From Rhizobium acidisoli (GTDB taxonomy: Bacteria; Pseudomonadota; Alphaproteobacteria; Rhizobiales; Rhizobiaceae), in the NCBI RefSeq assembly GCF_002531755.2, contig NZ_CP034998.1, forward strand, positions 558,001 to 622,000: DNA of 64,000 bases. The letters run 5' to 3'. The notes beneath the pieces are model-generated. The model did not search any database. It worked only from the letters and a program-made list of their open reading frames with translations, and was not told the DNA's origin. The translations under genes and the position numbers were made by a program. This document shows positions 18,864 through 26,196 of this stretch, in pieces (the stretch's first letter is position 1; every line of letters begins with the position of its first letter).

Positions 18864-20300
18864 TCAAATCTCGAGGCTGACCACCTTTCCCGGGTTCATA
18901 ATATTTGCCGGATCGAAGGCGCGCTTGATGCGGCGCATCAGTTCGATTTCGATTGCCGGGCGGATTGCCGCAAGCTCGTCGCGCTTCAGCTGGCCGATGC
19001 CGTGTTCGGCCGAGATCGAGCCGCCATGCGCCAGCACCAGCCCATGGACGATATGGTTCATTTCGCGCCAGCGGCCGATGAAGGCGGCCTTGTCGGCACC
19101 GACCGGCTGGGAAATATTATAATGGATATTGCCGTCGCCCATATGGCCGAAGGCGCAGATGCGGGCTCCGGGCATTGCCGCCAGAACCGCTTCGGCGGCC
19201 TCGGCCATGAAGTGCGCGATCCGCGACACCGGCACGGAAACATCGTGTTTGATCGACCCGCCTTCGGGCTTCTGGGCATCCGACATGCTCTCGCGCATGT
19301 GCCAGATCGCCTGCTGCTGCGCCACCGATGAGGCAATCGCCGCATCGAGCACCAGTCCGGCCGCAAAACCCTGTTCGAGCACGCCGTTCATCATCCGCTC
19401 CGCCGTTTCGGCGGAATCCGATGTCGAAATGTCGATCAGCACATACCAGGGATAGGCCGCTTGCAGCGGATCGCGCACGCCATCGATATGGCGCGTGGTG
19501 ATTTCGACGCCGAAACGCGGCATCAGCTCGAAACCGGTGAGCGAGGTGCCGCAGAGGCTGGAGGCAAGGTTGAAGAGACCAAGCGCGTCCTCGACCGAAT
19601 TCAGGCCGGCGAATGCCACTTGATGGCCGAGCGGCTGGGGAAACAGCTTCAGCACCGCGCCGGTGATGATGCCGAGCGTGCCTTCGGCGCCGATGAAAAG
19701 GTCGCGCAGGTCGTAGCCGGTATTGTCCTTCTTCAGGCGGCGCAGGCCGTCCCAGATCTCGCCGGTCGGCAGCACCACTTCGAGGCCGAGGCAGAGCTGG
19801 CGCATATTGCCGTAGGCCAGCACCGCCGTGCCGCCGGCATTGGTGGAAAGGTTGCCGCCGATGCGGCAGGAGCCCTCGGAGCCGAGCGACAGCGGAAACA
19901 GCTGCCCATGCGCCTCGGCCGCCTTCTGGACATCGGCGAGAATGGCGCCGCCATCGGCGACCAGCACGTTCGCCACCGGATCGACATCGCGGATCCGGTT
20001 CATGCGCTCGAGCGACAGGATGATATCGGACTTGCCGGCGCGCGGCGTCTGGCCGCCGACAAGGCCGGTATTGCCGGTCTGCGGCACGATCGCCGTCCCG
20101 GTCTCCGTCGCAAGCTTCATGATAGCCGAGACGTCCTCGACCGAGCCGGGTTTCAGCAGGAGAGGGGAGGAGCCATGATAGAGGCCGCGGTTTTCGACCA
20201 GATGCGGCGCAAGATCGGCCTCGCCCCGAAGCGCGTATTTATCGCCGACGATGGCTGCGAAACGGTCGAGAAGTTCGGTGGAAATGCCGGTGCTGCTCAT
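18864..20300 (-). CDS. FAD-binding 2-hydroxyacid oxidase/dehydrogenase
   Basis: This is a 478-residue flavoprotein of the GlcD/D-lactate/D-2-hydroxyglutarate dehydrogenase type. The N-terminal PCMH-type FAD domain has VPQTGNTGLVGG and GSEGSCRIGGNLSTNAGG. The C-terminal FAD-oxidase cap ends with the family motif SAEHGIGQLKRDEL, followed by KRAFDPANIMNPGK. It probably oxidises a D-2-hydroxyacid and passes electrons to the respiratory chain; the exact substrate cannot be read. The start at 20300 follows GAGGACC. It is 34 bases downstream of the Sua5-type gene on the same strand, so the two are likely cotranscribed. Confidence 0.9.
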   Translation of the reverse strand: MSSTGISTELLDRFAAIVGDKYALRGEADLAPHLVENRGLYHGSSPLLLKPGSVEDVSAIMKLATETGTAIVPQTGNTGLVGGQTPRAGKSDIILSLERMNRIRDVDPVANVLVADGGAILADVQKAAEAHGQLFPLSLGSEGSCRIGGNLSTNAGGTAVLAYGNMRQLCLGLEVVLPTGEIWDGLRRLKKDNTGYDLRDLFIGAEGTLGIITGAVLKLFPQPLGHQVAFAGLNSVEDALGLFNLASSLCGTSLTGFELMPRFGVEITTRHIDGVRDPLQAAYPWYVLIDISTSDSAETAERMMNGVLEQGFAAGLVLDAAIASSVAQQQAIWHMRESMSDAQKPEGGSIKHDVSVPVSRIAHFMAEAAEAVLAAMPGARICAFGHMGDGNIHYNISQPVGADKAAFIGRWREMNHIVHGLVLAHGGSISAEHGIGQLKRDELAAIRPAIEIELMRRIKRAFDPANIMNPGKVVSLEI

Positions 20301-20334
20301 CGGGGTCGGTCCTCGGTCGATTTGATCGTGTCTG

Positions 20335-21309
20335 TCAGTCGCGCGGCGCCGCCGCCCGCTGCAGGCGGTCGTTGATCGCTTCGCCGAGCCCCTCTTCGGG
20401 AATGGCCGAGAAGGCGATGCTCGAAGCCCCGCTGGCATCGGCCCGCTTCATATAGTCGAAAAGATTGGCCGCCGCCTCGGCAAGGTCGCCGCGCGGGCTG
20501 AGATCAAGCACGATCCGGGCGCCGTTTGTGCCGGAGACGGCAGCCCCGCCAAAGGCGATCAGCGCTTCGCCGGGTTCGACCGCCGTCGCATTGAGCCGCA
20601 CGGCGGCGCCCGGCGCATAGTGCGAGGCAAGCATACCAGGCGCTTCGATCGCCGCCGACGCCGTTTTCGCCCTGAGCAGCGGCCGGCCTGCGACACGCTC
20701 GATCTCGCGCGCTGCCAGGCCGCCGGGCCGCAGCAGCCTCACCCGGTCGCCCTCCACCTTGACGATCGTCGATTCGACACCGACGGTGCTTGGCCCCGCA
20801 TCGAGGATCAACGGGACCTTCGCGCCGAGATCGGCCTCGACATGGGCCGCACTCGTCGCGCTGATTGCGCCAGACGTATTGGCGCTCGGGGCTGCGAGCG
20901 GCCGCCCGAAGGCGCCGATCAACGCGCCCGCAAAACCTTTCGGCACGCGCACGCCGACGCTGTCGAGCCCGGCGGTTGCCAGCGAATGGATCGGGCTTTG
21001 CGGTTTCAGCGGCAGCACCAGCGTTAGCGGGCCGGGCCAGAAGGCTGCGGCGAGCGCCCTGGAGACGGGGTCGAATTCGGCATGTTCTTCGGCCATGGCA
21101 AGATCGGCCATATGGCAGATCAGCGGGTTGAAACGCGGCCGGCCCTTGGTCTCGTAGATGCGGGTGATGGCCGCCGGATTGGTGGCGTCGGCAGCAAGGC
21201 CGTAGACGGTTTCGGTGGGGATGGCGATGGCAAAGCCGTCGGCAAGAGCGGCTGAGGCCGCCTCAAGTGCTGCCCGCCTGTCTGCCTCTATATCGATGAT
21301 GCGTGCCAT
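20335..21309 (-). CDS. L-threonylcarbamoyladenylate synthase (Sua5 type)
   Basis: This 324-residue enzyme makes threonylcarbamoyl-AMP, the precursor of t6A37 in ANN-decoding tRNAs. The YrdC-fold domain (about residues 10-205) has AIPTETVYGLAADA and KGRPRFNPL, and a C-terminal Sua5 domain (about 225-324) distinguishes it from short TsaC proteins. ATG 21309 is chosen because the YrdC domain starts directly after it (MARIIDIE). The frame is open further upstream but does not look conserved there. It is the first gene of a probable two-gene unit with the FAD oxidase. Confidence 0.93.
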   Translation of the reverse strand: MARIIDIEADRRAALEAASAALADGFAIAIPTETVYGLAADATNPAAITRIYETKGRPRFNPLICHMADLAMAEEHAEFDPVSRALAAAFWPGPLTLVLPLKPQSPIHSLATAGLDSVGVRVPKGFAGALIGAFGRPLAAPSANTSGAISATSAAHVEADLGAKVPLILDAGPSTVGVESTIVKVEGDRVRLLRPGGLAAREIERVAGRPLLRAKTASAAIEAPGMLASHYAPGAAVRLNATAVEPGEALIAFGGAAVSGTNGARIVLDLSPRGDLAEAAANLFDYMKRADASGASSIAFSAIPEEGLGEAINDRLQRAAAPRD

Positions 21310-21397
21310 GTGCTGCCCGATGCTTTGGTCCCGGCAGTCATTAGGCTTTCCGCTGCCTGCGATCAATCGCGTTGTTGACCTCACCCATCGGTGCGCG

Positions 21398-22006
21398 TCA
21401 CAGCTGGCGGATGATTTCGCGCAGCTGTTCGTTGCGGGCGCCGAGCAGCAGGATGTTGCGGATCGCCGCCTGCGGATCATGGGTGCGGAACAGCAGGCCG
21501 TTGCCGCGCACCGACCGGTCGATGGTCATCTTATCCTGGGAATTTTCGCCGGCTTTGATGGCGACGGCGAAATACATGCGGGAATAACCGACATCGATCC
21601 GTTCGAAGAAGTTGTCGTTCTCGCCGATGTCGGAATAGAAATTGGCGATGTAGAAGGCCCAGCTGACCTCTTCGTAGTGAGCGAATTTCGTCCGTGCCGC
21701 GGTGACGTGGCAATAGCCGAGATGCGGGCTGTCCTCCAGCGTCCGGTGGAAGATGATCTTCGGAAACTGGATCGAGTGGTGAAAGCCGTTGATGTGCTGA
21801 TGCGTCTTCTCGCCGGCCACCTGCAGCTTGCGGCCGGTTTTGGCGGCGACCTCGTCATGGGTGAAATAGCGCTTTTCCTCGGCCAGCCAGTGCCGCCGTT
21901 CGCGGGGGATGCGGCCGGTTCGCAGGAATTCGGAATGCGCGGCAACCAGCTGCGGCTCCTGCGATCTGCTTGCATCTTTCGCGTCGAAATAACGGAGTTT
22001 GGCCAT
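21398..22006 (-). CDS. Conserved hypothetical protein (possibly DUF6656)
   Basis: This is a 202-residue soluble protein of unknown function. It contains GEKTHQHINGFHHSIQFPK, a His-rich stretch, and several Tyr/Phe-rich segments (WAFYIANFYSDIGEND). No signal peptide, membrane segment or catalytic motif is recognised. From memory it resembles a Rhizobiaceae family labelled DUF6656. The start at 22006 (MAKLRYFDAK) follows AACGCGAACC, and an upstream TTG-type start is also open. It is divergent from the Rieske oxygenase gene across a 403-base structured gap. Confidence 0.6.
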   Translation of the reverse strand: MAKLRYFDAKDASRSQEPQLVAAHSEFLRTGRIPRERRHWLAEEKRYFTHDEVAAKTGRKLQVAGEKTHQHINGFHHSIQFPKIIFHRTLEDSPHLGYCHVTAARTKFAHYEEVSWAFYIANFYSDIGENDNFFERIDVGYSRMYFAVAIKAGENSQDKMTIDRSVRGNGLLFRTHDPQAAIRNILLLGARNEQLREIIRQL

Positions 22007-22409
22007 GGTTCGCGTTCTTCGGTCGGTCTGAATCAACAACAGGATAGGGCGGTATGCTTAAGGCGGTGTTAAAATCACCCGGCAGCCGGCCGGCCAAAAA
22101 GCAAATGCCGACAGATGTCGCAAACGCGACGGACATCTATGCCGGCCGGCTTACCTCTTTGCGCAACGGGTCTTTACGCCATGTCGCAATTGACGATAAT
22201 TGCTGCATAGTCGGGAGATGCGATCGACCGGGACGAGCCGCTTGCATCCTGTCGTCAATTTCGAAGCCGATGTCGCATTACAACCGAGCGGCAGCCAGCC
22301 CAGATGATTAAATGGCTGCCATGAACAATTCTCCCGAAGGAGAAGGAAGCGGGCGCGCTTCCGCCGACCTTCAGTGTAAGGCGGCAACCGGGTGCACGAG
22401 GACATGAAG
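22007..22409. other. Divergent gap with nested inverted repeats
   Basis: No gene is seen. Arms AGCCGGCCGGC (22084-22094) and GCCGGCCGGCT (22141-22151) enclose a second hairpin, GTCGC-AAAC-GCGAC, flanked by AGAT and ATCT. Further on, AATTGACGA (near 22188) and TCGTCAATT (22252-22260) form another inverted pair. The region separates two divergent genes and may hold regulator sites or a structured leader of the oxygenase mRNA. Confidence 0.55.
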
Positions 22410-23654
22410 ATGGATATTCGCAGCAACGTTTTGCGTCAGCTCAAGAGCCGCCGGGAGGGCTTCAGCCTCGAACGGCCGTTCTACATCGACGAGGATTATT
22501 TCCAGCTCGACATGGAGATGATCTATTATCGCGACTGGCTGTTCATCGGCCATGATTGCGAACTGCCGAAGGCCGGCGCCTATTTCACCGTCCAGATCGG
22601 CAGCTATCCCGTCGTCATCGTTCGCGGCAAAGACAATGTCATCCGCGCCTTCCACAATAGCTGTCGTCATCGCGGCTCGCGCGTCTGCACCAAGGAGCAT
22701 GGCTCCTCCGTGCGCCTCGTCTGCCCCTATCACCAATGGACCTACGACCTTGAAGGCAAGCTCGCCTTCGCCCGCCACATGGGCGATGATTTCGACAAGA
22801 CCGGCTTCAACCTGAAGCCCGTCCATTGCGAAGTCGTCGCAGGCTATGTCTTCATCTGCCTTGCCGACACCGCCCCGAACTTCCAGCCGGTGCGCGACAA
22901 GATCGAGCCCTATGTCGCGCCGCACCGGATCAGCGAGAGCAAGGTCGCCTTCCAGAGCACGATCATCGAGAAGGGCAACTGGAAGCTCGTCTGGGAAAAT
23001 AACCGCGAGTGTTATCACTGCGCCGCCAACCATCCCGAACTCTGCCGCACCTATCCCGAAGCCCCGAGTGTCACCGGCACGGATGGCGGCGCCGACGATC
23101 CGGAGATTGCCGGCCATTGGGCGCGCTGCGAGGCCGCCGGCCTGCCGAGCAAATTCCAGATATCGCCGGACGGCCAGTTCCGCACCGCCCGCATGCCGCT
23201 GATCGAAGATGCCGAAAGCTACACCATGTCGGGCAGGCCCGCCGTCAAGCGTTCGCTCGCTGAAGATATCTCGATCAGCCATATCGGCACCATGCTGCTC
23301 TTCCACTATCCGACGACGTGGAACCACCTGCTCGGCGACCACGCCATCTCCTTCCGGGTGCTGCCGCTCAGCGCCAACGAGACGGCGGTGACGACCAAAT
23401 GGCTGGTCCACAAGGACGCCGTCGAAGGCGTGGATTACAATCTCGAGGAACTGACCCACGTCTGGACCGAGACCAACGACCAGGATCGCCGCATCGTCGA
23501 AGAGAATGCCTTCGGCATCCACTCTCCGGCCTATGAACCCGGCCCCTATTCTTCCCTGCACGAGGGCGGTGTCATGCAGTTCCTCGAATGGTACTCGAAC
23601 TTCATGGTCAACCGTCTGCAGGGTGATCAGACGAAGATCTCCGCCGTGGCCTGA
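22410..23654 (+). CDS. gbcA: Rieske oxygenase, glycine-betaine demethylase type
   Basis: This is a 414-residue aromatic-ring-hydroxylase-type alpha subunit. The Rieske cluster ligands are C85-x-H87 and C105-x2-H108 (CPYHQWTY). The mononuclear iron site lies in NNRECYHCAANHPE with H203 and H208. Overall it matches GbcA, the oxygenase that removes one methyl of glycine betaine to give dimethylglycine, including the C-terminal KDAVEGVDYN and TNDQDRRIVEEN segments. No ferredoxin-reductase partner (gbcB) is adjacent, so the reductase must be elsewhere. Stachydrine or another N-methyl compound is an alternative substrate. ATG 22410 has GAGG 8 bases upstream; GTG 22392 and ATG 22404 are in frame. 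Confidence 0.85.
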   Translation: MDIRSNVLRQLKSRREGFSLERPFYIDEDYFQLDMEMIYYRDWLFIGHDCELPKAGAYFTVQIGSYPVVIVRGKDNVIRAFHNSCRHRGSRVCTKEHGSSVRLVCPYHQWTYDLEGKLAFARHMGDDFDKTGFNLKPVHCEVVAGYVFICLADTAPNFQPVRDKIEPYVAPHRISESKVAFQSTIIEKGNWKLVWENNRECYHCAANHPELCRTYPEAPSVTGTDGGADDPEIAGHWARCEAAGLPSKFQISPDGQFRTARMPLIEDAESYTMSGRPAVKRSLAEDISISHIGTMLLFHYPTTWNHLLGDHAISFRVLPLSANETAVTTKWLVHKDAVEGVDYNLEELTHVWTETNDQDRRIVEENAFGIHSPAYEPGPYSSLHEGGVMQFLEWYSNFMVNRLQGDQTKISAVA

Positions 23655-23791
23655 TGCCTCCCGGTTAATGCCCGGTTCAGATCGATTTCTTTAAAAATGC
23701 GAGAGCAGCCGGACCCCGGCCGCTTTCGGAACCATTCCGGCACGAAAGCGTTGCTGAGCAGGCGGTTATCGCTGCTGAATGGGAGAGAAGA

Positions 23792-24262
23792 ATGTTCGGT
23801 TTGAGTAACAAGATCGCGACTGCAGTTCTGGCTGCCGCCGTCGTTCTGACAGGCTTCGTGCCGTCGCAGGCAATCCAGATGCCCACCGCCCCGCAGGTGG
23901 AAAAATCCTCCACCGTCGGGAACGTCCAATACCGCCGCTACTATCGCGGCGATTATTACCGGCCAGGCTATCGCCCCGGCGCTTATTACCGCCCCGGCTA
24001 CTACGGCGGCTATCGTGGATATTCCTATTACCGCCCGGGATATCGCCGTTATAACGGCTACTGGTACCCGCTCGCCGCCTTCGGCGCCGGCGCGGTCATC
24101 GGCGGCGCCATTGTCGCTCAGCCGCGCTATGTCGCGCCCGCGCCCCGCATGGGTTCAAGCCACGTCGCCTGGTGCGCCAACCGCTACCGGTCCTATCGCG
24201 CCTACGACAATACGTTCCAGCCCTATAACGGCCCGCGCCAGCAGTGCTATTCGCCGTATTGA
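23792..24262 (+). CDS. BA14K family exported protein
   Basis: This is a 156-residue protein with a signal peptide (about residues 1-28, ending near PSQA). It has a Tyr/Arg/Gly/Pro repeat region (units like YYRPGYR, about 47-90), a hydrophobic segment (about 92-110) and a C-terminal BA14K domain with HVAWCANRYRSYRAYDNTF and the terminal QCYSPY. BA14K proteins are cell-surface lectin-like antigens first known from Brucella; their role in rhizobia is not settled. GGGAGAG precedes the ATG. A damaged second copy of its 3' end lies 400 bases downstream. Confidence 0.9.
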   Translation: MFGLSNKIATAVLAAAVVLTGFVPSQAIQMPTAPQVEKSSTVGNVQYRRYYRGDYYRPGYRPGAYYRPGYYGGYRGYSYYRPGYRRYNGYWYPLAAFGAGAVIGGAIVAQPRYVAPAPRMGSSHVAWCANRYRSYRAYDNTFQPYNGPRQQCYSPY

Positions 24263-24275
24263 TGGCTCTCGAATG

Positions 24276-24321
24276 CTGCCCGTCACCCTAACCCTCTCCC
24301 CGCAAAACGGGGAGGGGCTGC
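24276..24321. repeat. Dispersed intergenic repeat, shortened copy
   Basis: CACCCTAACCCTCTCCCC is joined directly to CGGGGAGGGGCTGC, so the middle of the roughly 140-bp element found at 18707 and 24804 is missing. It lies between the convergent BA14K and DUF982 genes and may act as their hairpin terminator. Confidence 0.7.
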
Positions 24322-24326
24322 GAAAC

Positions 24327-24590
24327 TCAGTGAACGGCGGTGATCACCGAAATGCCGGCTTCGTCGGCGGCGCGGATAAGCGCTGCTCGTGCGTCTTGCG
24401 CTGAAATTTCCCCATGGATTGCGGCCCGGCACGCCCTGATCGCAATCAGATATTCGTCTCCGTCGTCGATCGGCCAGCCAACCGTCAGCATCTCGGCAGC
24501 CTGCACAAGGCTTGCAACAAGCTTGTATTTTTCCGGCCCACTCACTACGAGCATCAGAGGGGTAAACTCTTCGGATGTGCACCATTTCAT
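24327..24590 (-). CDS. DUF982 domain protein
   Basis: This is an 87-residue soluble protein of the rhizobial DUF982 family. It shows the usual pattern: a beta strand (FTPLMLVVSG), SLVQAAEMLTVGWPIDDGDEYLIAIRACRAAIHGEIS, and an Ala-rich helix. Families of this kind occur in many copies in rhizobial genomes and have no known function. The start at 24590 (MKWCTSEEF) follows GGGGAGACC. It sits between an intact BA14K gene and its decayed duplicate. Confidence 0.8.
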   Translation of the reverse strand: MKWCTSEEFTPLMLVVSGPEKYKLVASLVQAAEMLTVGWPIDDGDEYLIAIRACRAAIHGEISAQDARAALIRAADEAGISVITAVH

Positions 24591-24664
24591 GACATTAGGT
24601 CTCCCCACGGTAAATATATTAGTAACCGTGCAAGAACCGTTCCGGGTCGTAAGACTGAAAGTGG

Positions 24665-24791
24665 CCGCCCCCCCCCCGCATGGGTTCGAGCCAGGTGGCC
24701 GGGTGCGCCGATCGCTACCGGTCCATCGCGCCAACGACAACATGTTCCGGTCCTAACGGGCTGCGCCGGCAGTGCTACTCGCTGTATTGAT
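24665..24791 (+). pseudogene. Decayed duplicate of the BA14K gene 3' end
   Basis: Bases 24677-24791 align with the end of the intact BA14K gene (about 24148-24262). Shared stretches are GCATGGGTTC, GATCGCTACCGGTCC versus AACCGCTACCGGTCC, GCAGTGCTA and the final TATTGA. The copy has a one-base loss, then a two-base loss, many substitutions, an in-frame change disrupting the C-terminal motif, and a run of ten C (24668-24677) at its left edge. No start or signal peptide remains. The same repeat that follows the intact gene follows the copy, so the repeats may have mediated the duplication. Confidence 0.8.
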
Positions 24792-24803
24792 AGGGCCGAA
24801 AGC

Positions 24804-24946
24804 TGCCCCTCACCCTAACCCTCTCCCCGTAAAAACGGGGAGAGGGGACATGCCCTGCGAGAGGTAGATGGGGACGGAGAGGTTGCGGCTATCCTCCTTC
24901 TCCCCGCAAGCGGGGAGAAGGTGCCGGCAGGCGGATGAGGGGCTGC
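24804..24946. repeat. Dispersed intergenic repeat, copy 2
   Basis: This is the same element as at 18707-18847, beginning CCCCTCACCCTAACCCTCTCC and ending GGCAGGCGGATGAGGGGCTGC. The CTCTCCCCGT/ACGGGGAGAG arms make a strong hairpin at its left end. Confidence 0.85.
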
Positions 24947-24977
24947 GCTACGCCCGCCTTGCCCCCACCACTCCCAT

Positions 24978-25973
24978 TCAAAGAATATCCACCCGCCGCA
25001 GCAGCCACCAGGCAAAGGCAATCGAGGCGACGATGAGGGCGACGGCGTATTCGGTGCCGTAGTCGCCGACGGCGAAGGGCAGGTTGGCGGTGTTCATGCC
25101 GAAGAAACCGGTCACCAGGGTCGGCGGCAACAGGAAGGCCGTCATGATCGACAGCAGATAGAGGTGGCGGTTGGTTTCGGAGGATTGTTTCGAATCGATT
25201 TCTTCGTGCAGCAGGCGGGCTCGGTCCTGCAGCGCGTAAATATCGTGGTCGACCGTTTCCAGCCGGCTCGTCAGCCGCCGCGCCACGTCGTCGAAGCCGA
25301 AGGGCATCTCGTCTTCGTCGGCCGCTGCCGCCCGACGCATCAGCGCCAGCACCGTGCGCAGATGCCGATGCAGCCTGACCACGGTTCGCCGCACCGGTGC
25401 CAGCCGCCGGCGTTCGTCGCGCGGCGCATTGTCGTAGACGAAATCCTCAATCAGGTTCAGCTCGTCGGTGAGCTCGATGACGATCGCGATCAGCGTGCGC
25501 TGAAACTCGATCACCAGCAGTTCGAACAGATCGACCGGCCGCGAGAATTTGCCCGGATTCTTCTCGATCAGCGCCCGCGCCCGCTCGACGCTGCGCAGCG
25601 GCTGCAGCCTGGTGGTGATGATGAAGCGGTCGGACATGGCGAAATGCAGCCAGCCGAGATTGTTGGTATCCTCAGCGAAATCGCGCTGGCAGTCGATGAG
25701 CGTGCCGTAGAGCATCTGCTCGTCGACGGTTATGGTCGCATGCGTGTCGCGCGTCGTCAGCGCCGATTTCGCGTCCTCCGTCAGCCCGGTGAGGGTTTCG
25801 AGCAATGCCGGCACGCGGGCGTCGACAAGGTTGAGGTGCAGCCAGTAGAAACAATTGTCGGCGGTCAGATCCGCCACCGTCGCGCTGTTGTTCAGCCGCA
25901 CCGCGGTCTTTTCGTCCGGGGAGAAGCGATAGGCCCAGACGAAACCGGGTATGTTGACGGGCAATGTATCCAT
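24978..25973 (-). CDS. CorA/ZntB-type divalent cation transporter
   Basis: This is a 331-residue inner-membrane transporter. The large cytosolic N-terminal domain is rich in charged helices. Two C-terminal membrane segments are joined by the signature FFGMN (GMN at about residues 292-294), and the acidic/aromatic loop after it reads TANLPFAVGDYGTEY. The N-terminal half (FVWAYRFSPDEK, FYWLHLNL) fits the ZntB subgroup (zinc efflux or uptake) better than Mg-specific CorA, but the ion cannot be decided from sequence. It is divergent from the acyl-CoA dehydrogenase gene. Confidence 0.9.
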   Translation of the reverse strand: MDTLPVNIPGFVWAYRFSPDEKTAVRLNNSATVADLTADNCFYWLHLNLVDARVPALLETLTGLTEDAKSALTTRDTHATITVDEQMLYGTLIDCQRDFAEDTNNLGWLHFAMSDRFIITTRLQPLRSVERARALIEKNPGKFSRPVDLFELLVIEFQRTLIAIVIELTDELNLIEDFVYDNAPRDERRRLAPVRRTVVRLHRHLRTVLALMRRAAAADEDEMPFGFDDVARRLTSRLETVDHDIYALQDRARLLHEEIDSKQSSETNRHLYLLSIMTAFLLPPTLVTGFFGMNTANLPFAVGDYGTEYAVALIVASIAFAWWLLRRVDIL

Positions 25974-26115
25974 TGGTCGCCGATCCTTTGCGAAGGCGAT
26001 GTGGTTTTCGGAGGTTTCCCCCCTAGAGAGTCTTCATGACGGCTATTTGTGCGAGGGTGCAAGAGCCCGGCACCGTTTCAGGCGAATTATGGCATGACAG
26101 GCCGGCAAATCGAAA

Positions 26116-26131
26116 TTGACGTTTACGTAAA
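26116..26131. promoter_or_regulatory. Possible LiuR-type operator
   Basis: TTGACGTTTACGTAAA is nearly palindromic (TTGACGT against ACGTAAA, one mismatch). It resembles the site recalled for LiuR, a MerR-family regulator of branched-chain amino acid and fatty acid catabolism. It lies 66 bases before the acyl-CoA dehydrogenase start. No liuR gene is in the window. Confidence 0.4.
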
Positions 26132-26196
26132 AATCAATTAGCCCTTTGCCCCGGAGGGCTTTGCGCGGGATGCAGGCCGGTTCTGCGGAGGAAACA

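Noticed and set aside
24668..24677. Phase-variable poly-C tract
   Set aside because: The run of ten C lies in a decayed gene fragment and not in the frame or promoter of an intact gene.
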